A stretch of DNA of 64,000 nt from the IMG/VR virus record IMGVR_UViG_3300022752_003639, positions 1-64,000 of that record. One strand, given 5' to 3'. Below, in pieces: positions 1 through 8,543 of the stretch (the first letter of the stretch is position 1; each line of letters opens with the position of its first letter). A program made the translations under genes and the position numbers. The stretch comes from a virus. The notes beneath the pieces are model-generated. The model did not search any database. It was not told where the DNA came from and worked only from the letters and a program-made list of their open reading frames with translations.

Positions 1-1
1 T

Positions 2-307
2 ATAGGACCATGGTATCATTTTACACCAGAAATACATGGAAACTTTCTAAAAATTAATTTAGTACAAAATTTAATTAACGATCAATATACAGGAAAACAA
101 AGTTCATTTAGTAGTAAAGTCAACATTAATAAACAAGTCTGGACAAATATATCACCTAAACCAAAACTTATAGGTTATGAAGGTAGAAATAATCCGCCTG
201 GATACATACCTCATTTTATGAAAGAGTTTCGCAATACGATTATGCGAAATACAACAGACTCTGATATATATTTCGATTTAGGTACCTTCTATGAGAGTTT
301 CAAATGA
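2..307 (+). CDS. C-terminal end of an unidentified protein (partial)
   Basis: The first reading frame enters from outside the window and is open from base 2 to a TGA at 305-307, giving 101 C-terminal residues. The visible part begins with an aromatic and His-rich stretch (PWYHFTPEIHGNF) and ends FYESFK. I do not recognise the family. Its stop overlaps the next ATG in an ATGA arrangement, so the two are probably co-transcribed and translationally coupled. Base composition matches the genes that follow. The start lies upstream of the window. Confidence 0.6.
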   Translation: MGPWYHFTPEIHGNFLKINLVQNLINDQYTGKQSSFSSKVNINKQVWTNISPKPKLIGYEGRNNPPGYIPHFMKEFRNTIMRNTTDSDIYFDLGTFYESFK

Positions 308-849
308 AAACTGTAACATGGCGTACAGGCACAAACAAAGACCTAGATCAAATATTTGACGCCTATAGGATAGAACAATATGAGGATAAAAATCATAAGT
401 TATCTAAAAACTATAGCACAGAATTTTACAAGTTTTCCATTGCACTTACAATCGCATTCAATGACAATGATGAACCTGAAATATGTTCAAGCATAGCCAG
501 TAGAGATTGTTGGCCAAAAGGCGCTTATCGTATTTTAAGCAGATTATGGAAAACTAAAAATTATAGAATTACTCACAGCAAGTTTATAAGTGAAGCAATG
601 GTCGGAAACGCCAGTAGTCAAATTCAATGGCTAAAAAATAATACAGATTGTAAACTTTATTTTATAAGTCGAGAAACAGGTAACTGGATGCGCTGGACAG
701 CAGAACATTTTGATAGCCAGTATGGGTTAAAATTCATAATTGCACCTAATAAATACCTAACTTGCCCAAATGAATGTGATAATAGTTGCTGGCAACACAT
801 TATTTATAATGGCAATAAAAATATATTAAAAACATGGAAACAGCGATAA
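304..849 (+). CDS. hypothetical protein, 181 aa
   Basis: Soluble 181-residue protein rich in Trp, Cys and aromatic residues, with no signal peptide or membrane segment. The C-terminal third carries a Cys-containing cluster (CPNECDNSCW). I cannot assign it; a GNAT-like acyltransferase fold is conceivable from the general layout but no acetyl-CoA motif is evident. It starts at the ATGA overlap with the preceding gene and overlaps the downstream desaturase by 16 bases, so it looks like part of the lipid island operon. Confidence 0.7.
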   Translation: MKTVTWRTGTNKDLDQIFDAYRIEQYEDKNHKLSKNYSTEFYKFSIALTIAFNDNDEPEICSSIASRDCWPKGAYRILSRLWKTKNYRITHSKFISEAMVGNASSQIQWLKNNTDCKLYFISRETGNWMRWTAEHFDSQYGLKFIIAPNKYLTCPNECDNSCWQHIIYNGNKNILKTWKQR

Positions 850-1637
850 CTAAGCCTTTGTTACCTTTGAAAGATATACCAAAAACTGTTTGGTTATTAA
901 TCCCTATCAACCTATTAGGTTTGTATGCTCTCTATGTTATTCTTTTCAAGGATACACCTTCATGGTGGTGGATTGCTTCTTTAATAGGGTTTATCTTTCA
1001 AAAAGAGATTGGCATCAGTGCAGGTTATCATAGGCTTTTTAGTCATTATAGTTATTCAGTTTCTAGACCTATTAAGTTGTTTATTCTCTGGTGCGGGTTA
1101 ATTTCTGGACAGGGAAGTCCATATTGGTGGGCAGCACTACATAGAGGCTATCATCATAAACACAGTGATACTGATAAAGATCCTCATAGCCCTAAACATG
1201 GATTCTGGCACAGTTACATTTTATGGCTTTTTAAGATTAAAGAAAAAGATATCAGTACCAGATACATAATCGATCTAATTAGGGATAAAGATTTGGCTTT
1301 TTCTCACAAACATTACCTAGTTATCTTAACCTTAAGTCATCTAATTATCGCTTTGATAAACTTTAACTTATGGTTATTTTTTATGGTATTGCCTGCTTTT
1401 CTTACCTTACATTGCTATTCAATACAAACAAGTTTTCAACATTTAGGAAAGTTAGGTTATCAAACTTACGATACAAAGGATAACAGTTGCAATAATATAT
1501 TGTTATTTCCCATTGTATTTGGTGATGCATGGCATAATAATCATCATGCAGACCCAGGTAATCCAAACTTTGGTAAACGTTGGTGGGAAATTGACACTAC
1601 TTTTTGGATTATAAAATTATTACGTAGTCATCAATAA
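834..1637 (+). CDS. membrane fatty-acyl desaturase (DesC/Ole1-like), copy 1
   Basis: 267-residue integral-membrane diiron desaturase, predicted to insert a cis double bond into acyl-CoA or acyl-lipid chains using O2 and electrons from ferredoxin or a cytochrome. All three histidine boxes are intact: HxxxxH at H66-H71 (GYHRLFSH), HxxHH at H103-H107-H108 and HxxHH at H234-H237-H238 (HNNHH). The DTDKDPHSP stretch after box 2 is typical of delta-9 type enzymes. Hydrophobic segments lie at about 20-60, 80-100 and 160-195. No cytochrome b5 or ferredoxin domain is fused. The regiochemistry cannot be predicted. First of five desaturases in 11 kb; the next gene starts directly after its stop. Confidence 0.92.
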   Translation: METAITKPLLPLKDIPKTVWLLIPINLLGLYALYVILFKDTPSWWWIASLIGFIFQKEIGISAGYHRLFSHYSYSVSRPIKLFILWCGLISGQGSPYWWAALHRGYHHKHSDTDKDPHSPKHGFWHSYILWLFKIKEKDISTRYIIDLIRDKDLAFSHKHYLVILTLSHLIIALINFNLWLFFMVLPAFLTLHCYSIQTSFQHLGKLGYQTYDTKDNSCNNILLFPIVFGDAWHNNHHADPGNPNFGKRWWEIDTTFWIIKLLRSHQ

Positions 1638-2510
1638 ATGGATTATCCTATAAACTTCATTAGAGAAATAGAACCAGAAGAGAGTACGTATACATATGTG
1701 TACATAGACCTTGTTCATAGTTGTAATATGGAATGTAATAACTGTTATCTACCAAATAGAGATTATCCCGATGCTGATTTTGAAAAACTTAAAAATTTTA
1801 TATCTAAGTTTAATCTACGAACAGAGTTTAGGTTAATAGGTGGTGAACCTACTTTATATTCCCATTTAGTTGCATTAATATCATTTATTAAAAGTAATCC
1901 ATTGAACCATAGGGTGACATTGGTTACAAACGGGTTAAAATTATCCAGCAAACGATATGTAAAGTCTTTATCAGATGCAGGACTTAATAGAATTTATCTG
2001 AGCATGAACGGATTTGACAATGACGATATATATCAAAAATTAGATAATATGAAGTGCGCAAAATTAAAAATGAAGGCTCTGGAAAACATTTTAGACAATC
2101 AAATCGGAATGTCAGTAGGATATATTATTGTTAAGAATGTAAATGAATATTTAATTGACAATATGATTCGATATTTTAAGAAAAATAGACAACGCATGAC
2201 TTTTGAATTTAGGAATATAGGAGAAGTGGGTAGAAATATGCTTTCGGTAGATCTAGTAGAAAATTATGAATATAACGAAATAATTGATCTACTATCTGAA
2301 AAATTTAACTTTAATAAAACTGCGGTACATATTGATGACGAATATAGTAGAGTATACAAGGTAGACAAATTTATCATTAGAGTAAATGATTGGGGAATGT
2401 TCAAAAGAGGAATAGCACATTCCGCAGATAAAATTAGAGGTAGAATGACTGAAAATTATAAGGTCGCTCCATTCTTATCTCATATTAAACAGAATGAATT
2501 TAAATATTAA
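1638..2510 (+). CDS. radical SAM domain protein
   Basis: 290-residue radical S-adenosylmethionine enzyme. A CxxxCxxC cluster motif at C29, C33 and C36 (HSCNMECNNCYLPN) should bind the [4Fe-4S] cluster, and RLIGGEPTL at about 66-74 matches the GGE motif that contacts SAM. The C-terminal third lacks an obvious SPASM or twitch cysteine cluster. Substrate unknown; the family includes peptide, sugar, lipid and cofactor modifiers. It begins one base after the desaturase stop and is followed two bases later by the PP-loop protein, so it is likely in one operon with both. Confidence 0.88.
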   Translation: MDYPINFIREIEPEESTYTYVYIDLVHSCNMECNNCYLPNRDYPDADFEKLKNFISKFNLRTEFRLIGGEPTLYSHLVALISFIKSNPLNHRVTLVTNGLKLSSKRYVKSLSDAGLNRIYLSMNGFDNDDIYQKLDNMKCAKLKMKALENILDNQIGMSVGYIIVKNVNEYLIDNMIRYFKKNRQRMTFEFRNIGEVGRNMLSVDLVENYEYNEIIDLLSEKFNFNKTAVHIDDEYSRVYKVDKFIIRVNDWGMFKRGIAHSADKIRGRMTENYKVAPFLSHIKQNEFKY

Positions 2511-2512
2511 AA

Positions 2513-3652
2513 GTGCTTAAAAATCTGGGTTATTATCAGGTCGGAGACAAAATTTTTTACGGTAAAACAGAAGCTATCTATCACTCTTATTTTTCAAAAG
2601 AGGAGATAAGCTGGCATTTTTATAATAATGTATGGAATAATTTTTCTAAAACTAAAATGCATACTTTAGAAAATATTAATTTGGAAACTATCTATAAAAA
2701 CCGCGCTATGCAACTGCGAGAAAAGTATGACTACATAATTCTAAACTATAGTGGAGGTGCAGACAGCCATAATGTCTTAATGACCTTTTTGAATAATAAT
2801 TTAAGACTAGATGAGATTTATGTTCAAAGAAGTGCGTCAGTTGATGAAAAGATTTATACACCTAATAAAGAAAACAAAAATGCTGAAAATATCTTAAGCG
2901 AATGGGATTATACAATTAAGCCTTCATTAGATTATGTAACTAAGTATTTTCCAAATATTAAAATAAACTTAGATGATATATTTGAAAAAAACTTAGATAA
3001 ACTTATACATGAAGATATGTTTTTACAATCTAGTAACTTTATAGGATTGTTCGAATTATTAAGACAGTCTTCTTATTCAAACACTATTGAAAAAAATTTA
3101 AATGCAGGTATAAAAACTTGTTCTATCTTTGGAATAGATAAACCTATAGTAATTATTAAAAATAATGAAGGATTTGTGCTATTCTCAGACCAAGAAATCT
3201 CTTCTGCATCGAGATGTATTAAAAAAGACCTTAAAAACTTTAGCTTGGTTGAATTATTTTACTGGACTCCTGATATGCCCGAGATAGCATTTAAACAGGC
3301 ACAAGTAGTATATGATTTCTTTTCAAAAAATGAAACTTATAAAAAAATGATGGATATTAAAAATATAGATCAAAAAAACTTACATTTAATATATGATGCC
3401 TATCGAAAAGCTGTTATTCCTTTAATATATTCAACTTGGAATAATGATACATTTCAAGTTAATAAACCTCAACCGTATAACCAAGTTGGAAGGTCACGGG
3501 ATAAGATATACATAAATAGTGCAGATTTTTCAAATGTGATCGAAAAATATAATAGTCATTTAACAGATTGGAAAACAGTTTTAGATGAAAAATACTTCTT
3601 CAAGGAGTTAAACAAATTTAAAACTTATTTTACACCTTGGTATAAATTATGA
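2513..3652 (+). CDS. PP-loop ATP pyrophosphatase-like protein
   Basis: 379-residue protein with a GTG start. A PP-loop signature SGGADS (S80-S85) following a hydrophobic strand (YDYIILNYSGG) marks the adenine-nucleotide alpha-hydrolase fold shared by asparagine synthase, NAD synthase, tRNA thiolation enzymes and PAPS reductases, which activate a carboxyl or carbonyl as an acyl-adenylate. There is no N-terminal glutaminase Cys, so it is not a full asparagine synthetase. It may act as an amide- or thio-forming ligase on an unknown substrate. It overlaps the next gene by the ATGA pattern. Function beyond the fold is inference. Confidence 0.75.
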   Translation: MLKNLGYYQVGDKIFYGKTEAIYHSYFSKEEISWHFYNNVWNNFSKTKMHTLENINLETIYKNRAMQLREKYDYIILNYSGGADSHNVLMTFLNNNLRLDEIYVQRSASVDEKIYTPNKENKNAENILSEWDYTIKPSLDYVTKYFPNIKINLDDIFEKNLDKLIHEDMFLQSSNFIGLFELLRQSSYSNTIEKNLNAGIKTCSIFGIDKPIVIIKNNEGFVLFSDQEISSASRCIKKDLKNFSLVELFYWTPDMPEIAFKQAQVVYDFFSKNETYKKMMDIKNIDQKNLHLIYDAYRKAVIPLIYSTWNNDTFQVNKPQPYNQVGRSRDKIYINSADFSNVIEKYNSHLTDWKTVLDEKYFFKELNKFKTYFTPWYKL

Positions 3653-4530
3653 AAATTATAATAACAACACTGTTACTTTTCTTTTCTACAAACATTTTTG
3701 CAAATGAACAGTTTAAAATATTAGTAGGATTTCCTCCTGGTGGAGGACAATACCTGATAGGGACTATTATACAAAAAGGATTCGGAGATGAAGGAATAAA
3801 TTCAATATTAGTCACAAAACCTGGAGCAGGAGGAGTAATTGCTTTAAATGAATGCATTAAAAATGCAGATCCTTTAACACTATGTTTGGTGTCTCAATCG
3901 CAACTTGTTTTTTCATCTAAATTGACTTCAAATGTTGTAAATTATGATTCTAAAAATTTAACCTATGTTAAATTAATCGGCAGTAGCCCTATGGTTTTAG
4001 TTACATACAAAGATAATTTTAAGAATATAGATGAAATTATTCATGAAATAAAATATAAGGAAATTAATTTAGGTGGTGGTGCTTTAGGAAATTCTTATGT
4101 TATAAATCAGTTTTTGATATTTTTAAAGGCTTTCAAGTCTAAAAATATAGAATATAATGGAGTTGGTCCTGCTCTAAAAGACCTTATAGGAAAACATATT
4201 TCATATGTAATAGCCCCATATACGGCTGTCAAGAGTCAAATTGATTCAAATTCTATAAGATTAGTTGCTAGCTTTTCTAATAAAATATATTTTCCTAATA
4301 TACCAGTTATTGATGAGTTCGTAGTAACAGATACAATTTTTGGATTTGTAGCGAATGAAAGTATAAATGAAAGTGCAATTCAAACGCAAAAACAAGCTTT
4401 ATCTAGGATTTTGAATTCTGATAAAGTAAAAACTGCATTGTTAGATCAAGGTATCTTTATATTGAAAGACGATAATGATGTCTATTTTAAAAGAGAAATA
4501 ATAAAACAAATCAAAAACATAGAAAATTAG
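3649..4530 (+). CDS. TctC/Bug-family periplasmic solute-binding protein
   Basis: 293-residue secreted protein with a cleavable signal peptide (MKIIITTLLLFFSTNIFAN, cut near residue 19). The mature N-terminus has FPPGGGQYLIG and KPGAGGVIALNE, matching the ligand-binding loops of the tripartite tricarboxylate transporter (TctC/Bug) receptors, which bind carboxylates in the periplasm. Neither TctA nor TctB is in the window, so the protein could capture host TctAB or act as a stand-alone periplasmic ligand binder. It is slightly shorter than typical members. It ends one base from a convergent gene. A rare kind of gene for a phage. Confidence 0.82.
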   Translation: MKIIITTLLLFFSTNIFANEQFKILVGFPPGGGQYLIGTIIQKGFGDEGINSILVTKPGAGGVIALNECIKNADPLTLCLVSQSQLVFSSKLTSNVVNYDSKNLTYVKLIGSSPMVLVTYKDNFKNIDEIIHEIKYKEINLGGGALGNSYVINQFLIFLKAFKSKNIEYNGVGPALKDLIGKHISYVIAPYTAVKSQIDSNSIRLVASFSNKIYFPNIPVIDEFVVTDTIFGFVANESINESAIQTQKQALSRILNSDKVKTALLDQGIFILKDDNDVYFKREIIKQIKNIEN

Positions 4531-4531
4531 A

Positions 4532-5152
4532 TTATAAATTTAACAATTTAAGCCTATATTTTTGTTTTAGAGCAAACAGACAAATAATTGTTTCTACTTC
4601 GAAAGTTTTCTTATGTTCGGGAAAATAAAATTTATGAAGAGGGGATCTACAAGTTTCTCCAACTGCATATACAGCTTCGTAAAAACAGTTATATTTGTTT
4701 TCTATAATACCTTCTTCATTAAATTTTTTCCAAATTTTATCTAGCGCCTGTTGATGTTTTAAAGGTCGTCTACTATAAAAACTATAATATCCGTTCTTTT
4801 CTCCATGATTCATTAGAATATACATGCACTTACCGTATATATTCATACTTAATTTATAATTACCTAAATCTTTTTTTTCGAAATTGGAAAAATGTCTATG
4901 TGCGTACCAATATTGTATATTGTCTGGAAAATATCCGTTAACAGAACATACTAACTTATTATTATAATACGCACCAACAATTATTCTTTGTTTTTCTTCG
5001 AAGTCATTAGTAAATTTTTCAATCATAAAATTAGAAAAGTCGATAGTTTTTCTTTGATTTAAAAACTTGTCACTACTATTAAACAACTCTATATATGCGT
5101 CTAAATCATCAATGTCTAAAATTTTAATTGAAAAATCATCTTTATCCATCAA
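4532..5152 (-). CDS. hypothetical protein, possible GNAT-like acyltransferase
   Basis: 206-residue soluble protein with the alternating strand-helix pattern and central RIIVGAYYNNKLVCSVNGYF stretch seen in GNAT-type acyltransferases, followed by MNIYGKCMYILMNHGEKNG. No clear acetyl-CoA pyrophosphate loop (RxxGxG/A) is seen, so the assignment is weak. It overlaps the upstream ketoacyl synthase by 11 bases on the minus strand, placing it at the distal end of the minus-strand lipid operon. It converges with the TctC-like gene. Confidence 0.6.
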   Translation of the reverse strand: MMDKDDFSIKILDIDDLDAYIELFNSSDKFLNQRKTIDFSNFMIEKFTNDFEEKQRIIVGAYYNNKLVCSVNGYFPDNIQYWYAHRHFSNFEKKDLGNYKLSMNIYGKCMYILMNHGEKNGYYSFYSRRPLKHQQALDKIWKKFNEEGIIENKYNCFYEAVYAVGETCRSPLHKFYFPEHKKTFEVETIICLFALKQKYRLKLLNL

Positions 5153-6365
5153 ATTTCTCCACTACAACAGCAGCACATTTACCACCGAAACCAAAACTGT
5201 TTTTTATGCCATATTTAAAATTTGGAAATTCCCTTTTATGATTATCAGATATTAATATATCGATTGGATTTTTTAAATTTGCAATTCTTCCTATTTTATT
5301 CATATTCATAGATTGAATAAGATATGCTAATTCAATTAATCCACAGGCAGACATAGTATGACCAATATTAGCCTTTAAAGCCATTAAAGCAGAATTAGGA
5401 AAATACTCCTTTATAATATTATATTCTGATGGATCACCGTTCGGCGTGCTTGTAGCATGACAACTTATTATAGATATCTGATCTCTTTGTAAATTAGCGT
5501 ATTTAAGTGCCATATCTATACTTTGTCTAGCTCCTATAGCTGCTGGGTCCATTCCGGTTTCGTGATATAATTCTGTTGCGAAACCAATAGATTTAATCAC
5601 GGCTAGAACATTATCTCCATCTTTTTCCGCTTTAGGCAATGACTTCAAAACCAATGAACAAGCACCTTCACCCATTACAAAACCCTTACGATCTTTATCA
5701 AACGGTGATGATATAGGCGGTTCTCTTAAATCCAAAGCTCCTATGGATTGAAACATAAAAATATCAATAGGATCTACCATTACATCACACGCACCTACAA
5801 GAATTTGATCATAAACTTCTGCCTGTAGTAATCTTACAGCATAATCTATCATGAGTATTCCAGTAGCACAGGCACTAGTCATACATAGATTTATACCTTT
5901 GAATCCAAACTTTTTACAAATTAAATAACCTAAATTGTCTCTCTGAGCTGCTAAAGCCTGTCTAGGGCTTAGCCTTTTATTGTCAATTAATTTAGAAACA
6001 TTCTCTAATATTAGTTTTTGAGGACCACCTAACGACCCAAATATAACACCAGTATTAGTTTTATTCATAATATTGGCATCAAGCACAGCCCTATTAGCTG
6101 AGTATAAACCAATTATAGAATATCTATCTAGATTTTTTTGTTCTGTATTATCTAAAAAGTCTAGTTTTATTTCAGCATCGTTAATTTGAAAAGCACCATT
6201 TATTTTGATAGCAGGGTAAGTTTTTTTATCAAAATTTTTAATTTCGGATATTGGAGATTGAGCCTGTAAGTACCTATTCCAATTAATATTAATATCTTCC
6301 CCTAAGGCATCGACTATACCTAATCCAATGATAGCAATTTCATCCATTTTTTTATAAAATGTCAT
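5142..6365 (-). CDS. fabF: beta-ketoacyl-[ACP] synthase II (FabF-like)
   Basis: 407-residue thiolase-fold condensing enzyme, full length for the FabF family. It condenses an acyl thioester with malonyl-ACP to lengthen fatty acids. The catalytic triad is intact: C166 in TSACATG, H303 in SCHATSTPNGDPSE and H336 in KANIGHTMSACG; the glycine-rich C-terminal NSFGFGGKC is also present. No acyl carrier protein, malonyl transferase or ketoreductase is visible, so it must work with host ACP. It sits 14 bases downstream of a desaturase in a minus-strand operon, suggesting coordinated chain elongation and desaturation. A second in-frame ATG at codon 7 is possible; neither has a strong ribosome binding site. 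Confidence 0.92.
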   Translation of the reverse strand: MTFYKKMDEIAIIGLGIVDALGEDININWNRYLQAQSPISEIKNFDKKTYPAIKINGAFQINDAEIKLDFLDNTEQKNLDRYSIIGLYSANRAVLDANIMNKTNTGVIFGSLGGPQKLILENVSKLIDNKRLSPRQALAAQRDNLGYLICKKFGFKGINLCMTSACATGILMIDYAVRLLQAEVYDQILVGACDVMVDPIDIFMFQSIGALDLREPPISSPFDKDRKGFVMGEGACSLVLKSLPKAEKDGDNVLAVIKSIGFATELYHETGMDPAAIGARQSIDMALKYANLQRDQISIISCHATSTPNGDPSEYNIIKEYFPNSALMALKANIGHTMSACGLIELAYLIQSMNMNKIGRIANLKNPIDILISDNHKREFPNFKYGIKNSFGFGGKCAAVVVEKFDG

Positions 6366-6379
6366 TTAGTCTTGAAATA

Positions 6380-7195
6380 TTAAACTGTATAAGCTCTAGG
6401 ATCATTTCTATCAATTATAAAATATTTCTTAACTAACCAACCGGAAAAATCAAACTCCCCTTTTTTCATAGCCTGATTATATTCGCTTGGATAAGCATGA
6501 TGATTATTATGTAATCCTTCACCTAGAGTATACCAATGTATCCATTTATTATTTTGACTTTTGTCAGAAGTTTCAAAATTTCTATATGAAATACTTGTTG
6601 GTACATGGCTTAAAGTGGTGACAAACACACCGCTTCCGAATATATACCAACCCAAAGGAGCAAATAATATAAAAATAGGAATATGCCAATCTATTAGTCC
6701 TAACACTAATGAAAATATAATCAGACAAGCCCATATCTTAAAATAATTATGATGTACAAATTTAATTGTAGGGTCTCGTATTAAATCCTTAGGTAATATT
6801 CTTACCTGTTTAATTTTATTAAACCATTCAAAAGGTTTAATTTCCCATAATCCTAAGCTTTCTTTTATACTATTTTTTGGACTATGAATATCAAGATCTT
6901 CATCACTATATCTATGGTGATGTCTATGACTAGTAGCATATAATATAGGACTTCCTGCACCAATCAACACACTTGCCCAAGTTAAAAAAACATGTTTCTT
7001 TTTAGTGGTAACAAATGATCTATGAGCGAAATATCTATGCATAGCTATATGATTAGCAGGAATCACTACAATTTTACTAATCAAAAATGCTAAAATAGTC
7101 CACAACCATTCACCACTAAAGAATGGATATATTAAACTAAACCCCCAAGAAAGCAAACCTAATGCCCAAATGGTTCTTAATTTGTATATGTTCAT
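6380..7195 (-). CDS. membrane fatty-acyl desaturase, copy 2
   Basis: 271-residue diiron desaturase with intact boxes: H53-H58 (MHRYFAHRS), H90-H93-H94 (SHRHHHRYSDED) and H229-H232-H233 (GEGLHNNHHAYPS). Hydrophobic segments at about 8-50, 68-85 and 150-200 fit the usual four-helix membrane arrangement. It is more divergent from copies 3 and 4 than those are from each other; its first box follows PANHIA rather than GGEIG. It overlaps the upstream hydroxylase gene by the ATGA arrangement and is followed closely by the FabF-like gene. Confidence 0.92.
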   Translation of the reverse strand: MNIYKLRTIWALGLLSWGFSLIYPFFSGEWLWTILAFLISKIVVIPANHIAMHRYFAHRSFVTTKKKHVFLTWASVLIGAGSPILYATSHRHHHRYSDEDLDIHSPKNSIKESLGLWEIKPFEWFNKIKQVRILPKDLIRDPTIKFVHHNYFKIWACLIIFSLVLGLIDWHIPIFILFAPLGWYIFGSGVFVTTLSHVPTSISYRNFETSDKSQNNKWIHWYTLGEGLHNNHHAYPSEYNQAMKKGEFDFSGWLVKKYFIIDRNDPRAYTV

Positions 7196-7782
7196 ACACC
7201 GTATTTGCTTATAATTATATTAAAAATGCTTTCGTCGAAGAACCCAATCGTAAATGCTCTTCTATCGTTATTAATATTATGTACACTATGTATCAAATCT
7301 GTACGCATAATATTCCATCGGTGGCTTGGAAAAATTGTAGAATTTACCTTACTTAATACATTTAGGTCAAAACAATGAGACCATGGATCCCTAATTAGTT
7401 CTTTACCATTTTCCTGCCACCAAATAGTTTCAACGTTTGTTCCACCGGAGGTTAGCAAAAAACTAATACAAAATGGACCACGGGTTTTTCCGTCTGTATG
7501 AGGATGTAACTGGCAGATATTATTGCCATTTGCTTTTATACTTTGAAAACCTATAGTTAAAGTTAATCCTTCTAATTCAGGAATTAAATTATTTATAAAT
7601 TGTGTATACCTATCAGTTAGCGGCCATCTAGAATAAATTGCATCATCTACTTCTGTATTATCAAGTTGCTTTATTTTTTGTTGAGATAGCTTTTGTTTGA
7701 GAGATCCTGTTTTAGAATCTTCGATGATATCGATTATATCTTTTGGCAATTCTGGTAAATCTAAAATAGAGAATGTTTTCAT
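7192..7782 (-). CDS. Fe(II)/2-oxoglutarate-dependent oxygenase-like protein
   Basis: 196 residues from the ATG at 7782, chosen because it makes a precise ATGA overlap with the upstream desaturase stop; the frame extends 15 codons further upstream without need. The double-stranded beta-helix signature is visible: HxD at H95-D97 (QLHPHTDG), distal H165 (LIHSVHN) and a 2-oxoglutarate-binding Arg at R174/R175 (RRAFTIGF). The pattern fits aspartyl/asparaginyl beta-hydroxylase or PhyH-like enzymes. Substrate unknown. Sandwiched between two desaturases, so hydroxylation of an acyl chain, lipid head group or protein are all possible. Confidence 0.75.
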   Translation of the reverse strand: MKTFSILDLPELPKDIIDIIEDSKTGSLKQKLSQQKIKQLDNTEVDDAIYSRWPLTDRYTQFINNLIPELEGLTLTIGFQSIKANGNNICQLHPHTDGKTRGPFCISFLLTSGGTNVETIWWQENGKELIRDPWSHCFDLNVLSKVNSTIFPSHRWNIMRTDLIHSVHNINNDRRAFTIGFFDESIFNIIISKYGV

Positions 7783-8543
7783 TTTTTTTGCAAACAATAC
7801 TTTATAAAAAGACCTGGTAAGTCCCATTCAAATTTTTTAACTGCATAGTAAGGACTTTGGCTATTGGCATGATGATTATTATGCAGTCCACTTCCAAGCA
7901 TTAAGATATTTACTAAAGTATTATTCTTACTATTATCGTTTGTATCAAAATTCCTGTATCCCCATTTATGGCATACAATGTCTATCAATAAACTACTAGT
8001 ATGAAAAGTCCATACCGCACTTAAACTAAACAAAAATATAGCCAACTTTAAATCAATTAAAGCGGTGATGCTATATACAATTATAACAAATTCTAAATAG
8101 TGTCTATGTAAGAAATTATGAAATGGATCCTTGGCCAGGTCTGAAATTATTTTAGGAGAAAATTTAACCATAGGCCAATTTACCAACCAAACATCATACC
8201 ATTTATTATAGAGTGGACTTTGAGGATCTTTTCTTGTATCTGAATATCTATGATGTATTCTATGTGTTCCTACCCATCCATAACTACTTCCTAGAAAATT
8301 TAATGATCCTAATAATATCAAAATTATTTCTTTCCATCTTTGAGTATTAAAACTTCTATGGGCACATAATCTATGATAACCTATTTCGCCTCCAATCTTT
8401 CCAAATAAGATCCAACCTAGTATAGTTAATAATAAATCTTTATAATTCCAATCTATATAAAATAATAAAATTATTATAAGGTGATGGAAAACAATTAGTA
8501 TCTTAAATTGTATATCCATATTTGGTTTATAAAATTTTAACAT
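7779..8543 (-). CDS. membrane fatty-acyl desaturase, copy 3
   Basis: 254-residue diiron desaturase. Boxes: H57-H62 (GYHRLCAHRS), H94-H97-H98 (THRIHHRYSDTRKDP) and H221-H224-H225 (GSGLHNNHHANSQ). The GKIGGEIG lead-in, GSLNFLGSS and IDIVCHKWGYRNFDTNDNS stretches are shared almost word for word with copy 4, so the two are recent duplicates or a co-transferred pair. Overlaps the upstream hydroxylase-like gene by 7 bases and the downstream oxygenase by 4. Confidence 0.92.
   Translation of the reverse strand: MLKFYKPNMDIQFKILIVFHHLIIILLFYIDWNYKDLLLTILGWILFGKIGGEIGYHRLCAHRSFNTQRWKEIILILLGSLNFLGSSYGWVGTHRIHHRYSDTRKDPQSPLYNKWYDVWLVNWPMVKFSPKIISDLAKDPFHNFLHRHYLEFVIIVYSITALIDLKLAIFLFSLSAVWTFHTSSLLIDIVCHKWGYRNFDTNDNSKNNTLVNILMLGSGLHNNHHANSQSPYYAVKKFEWDLPGLFIKYCLQKK

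Noticed and set aside
1638-2510. Radical SAM protein as QueE (preQ0 pathway)
   Set aside because: Cysteine spacing and surrounding residues are not QueE-like and it is far from folE and queD.
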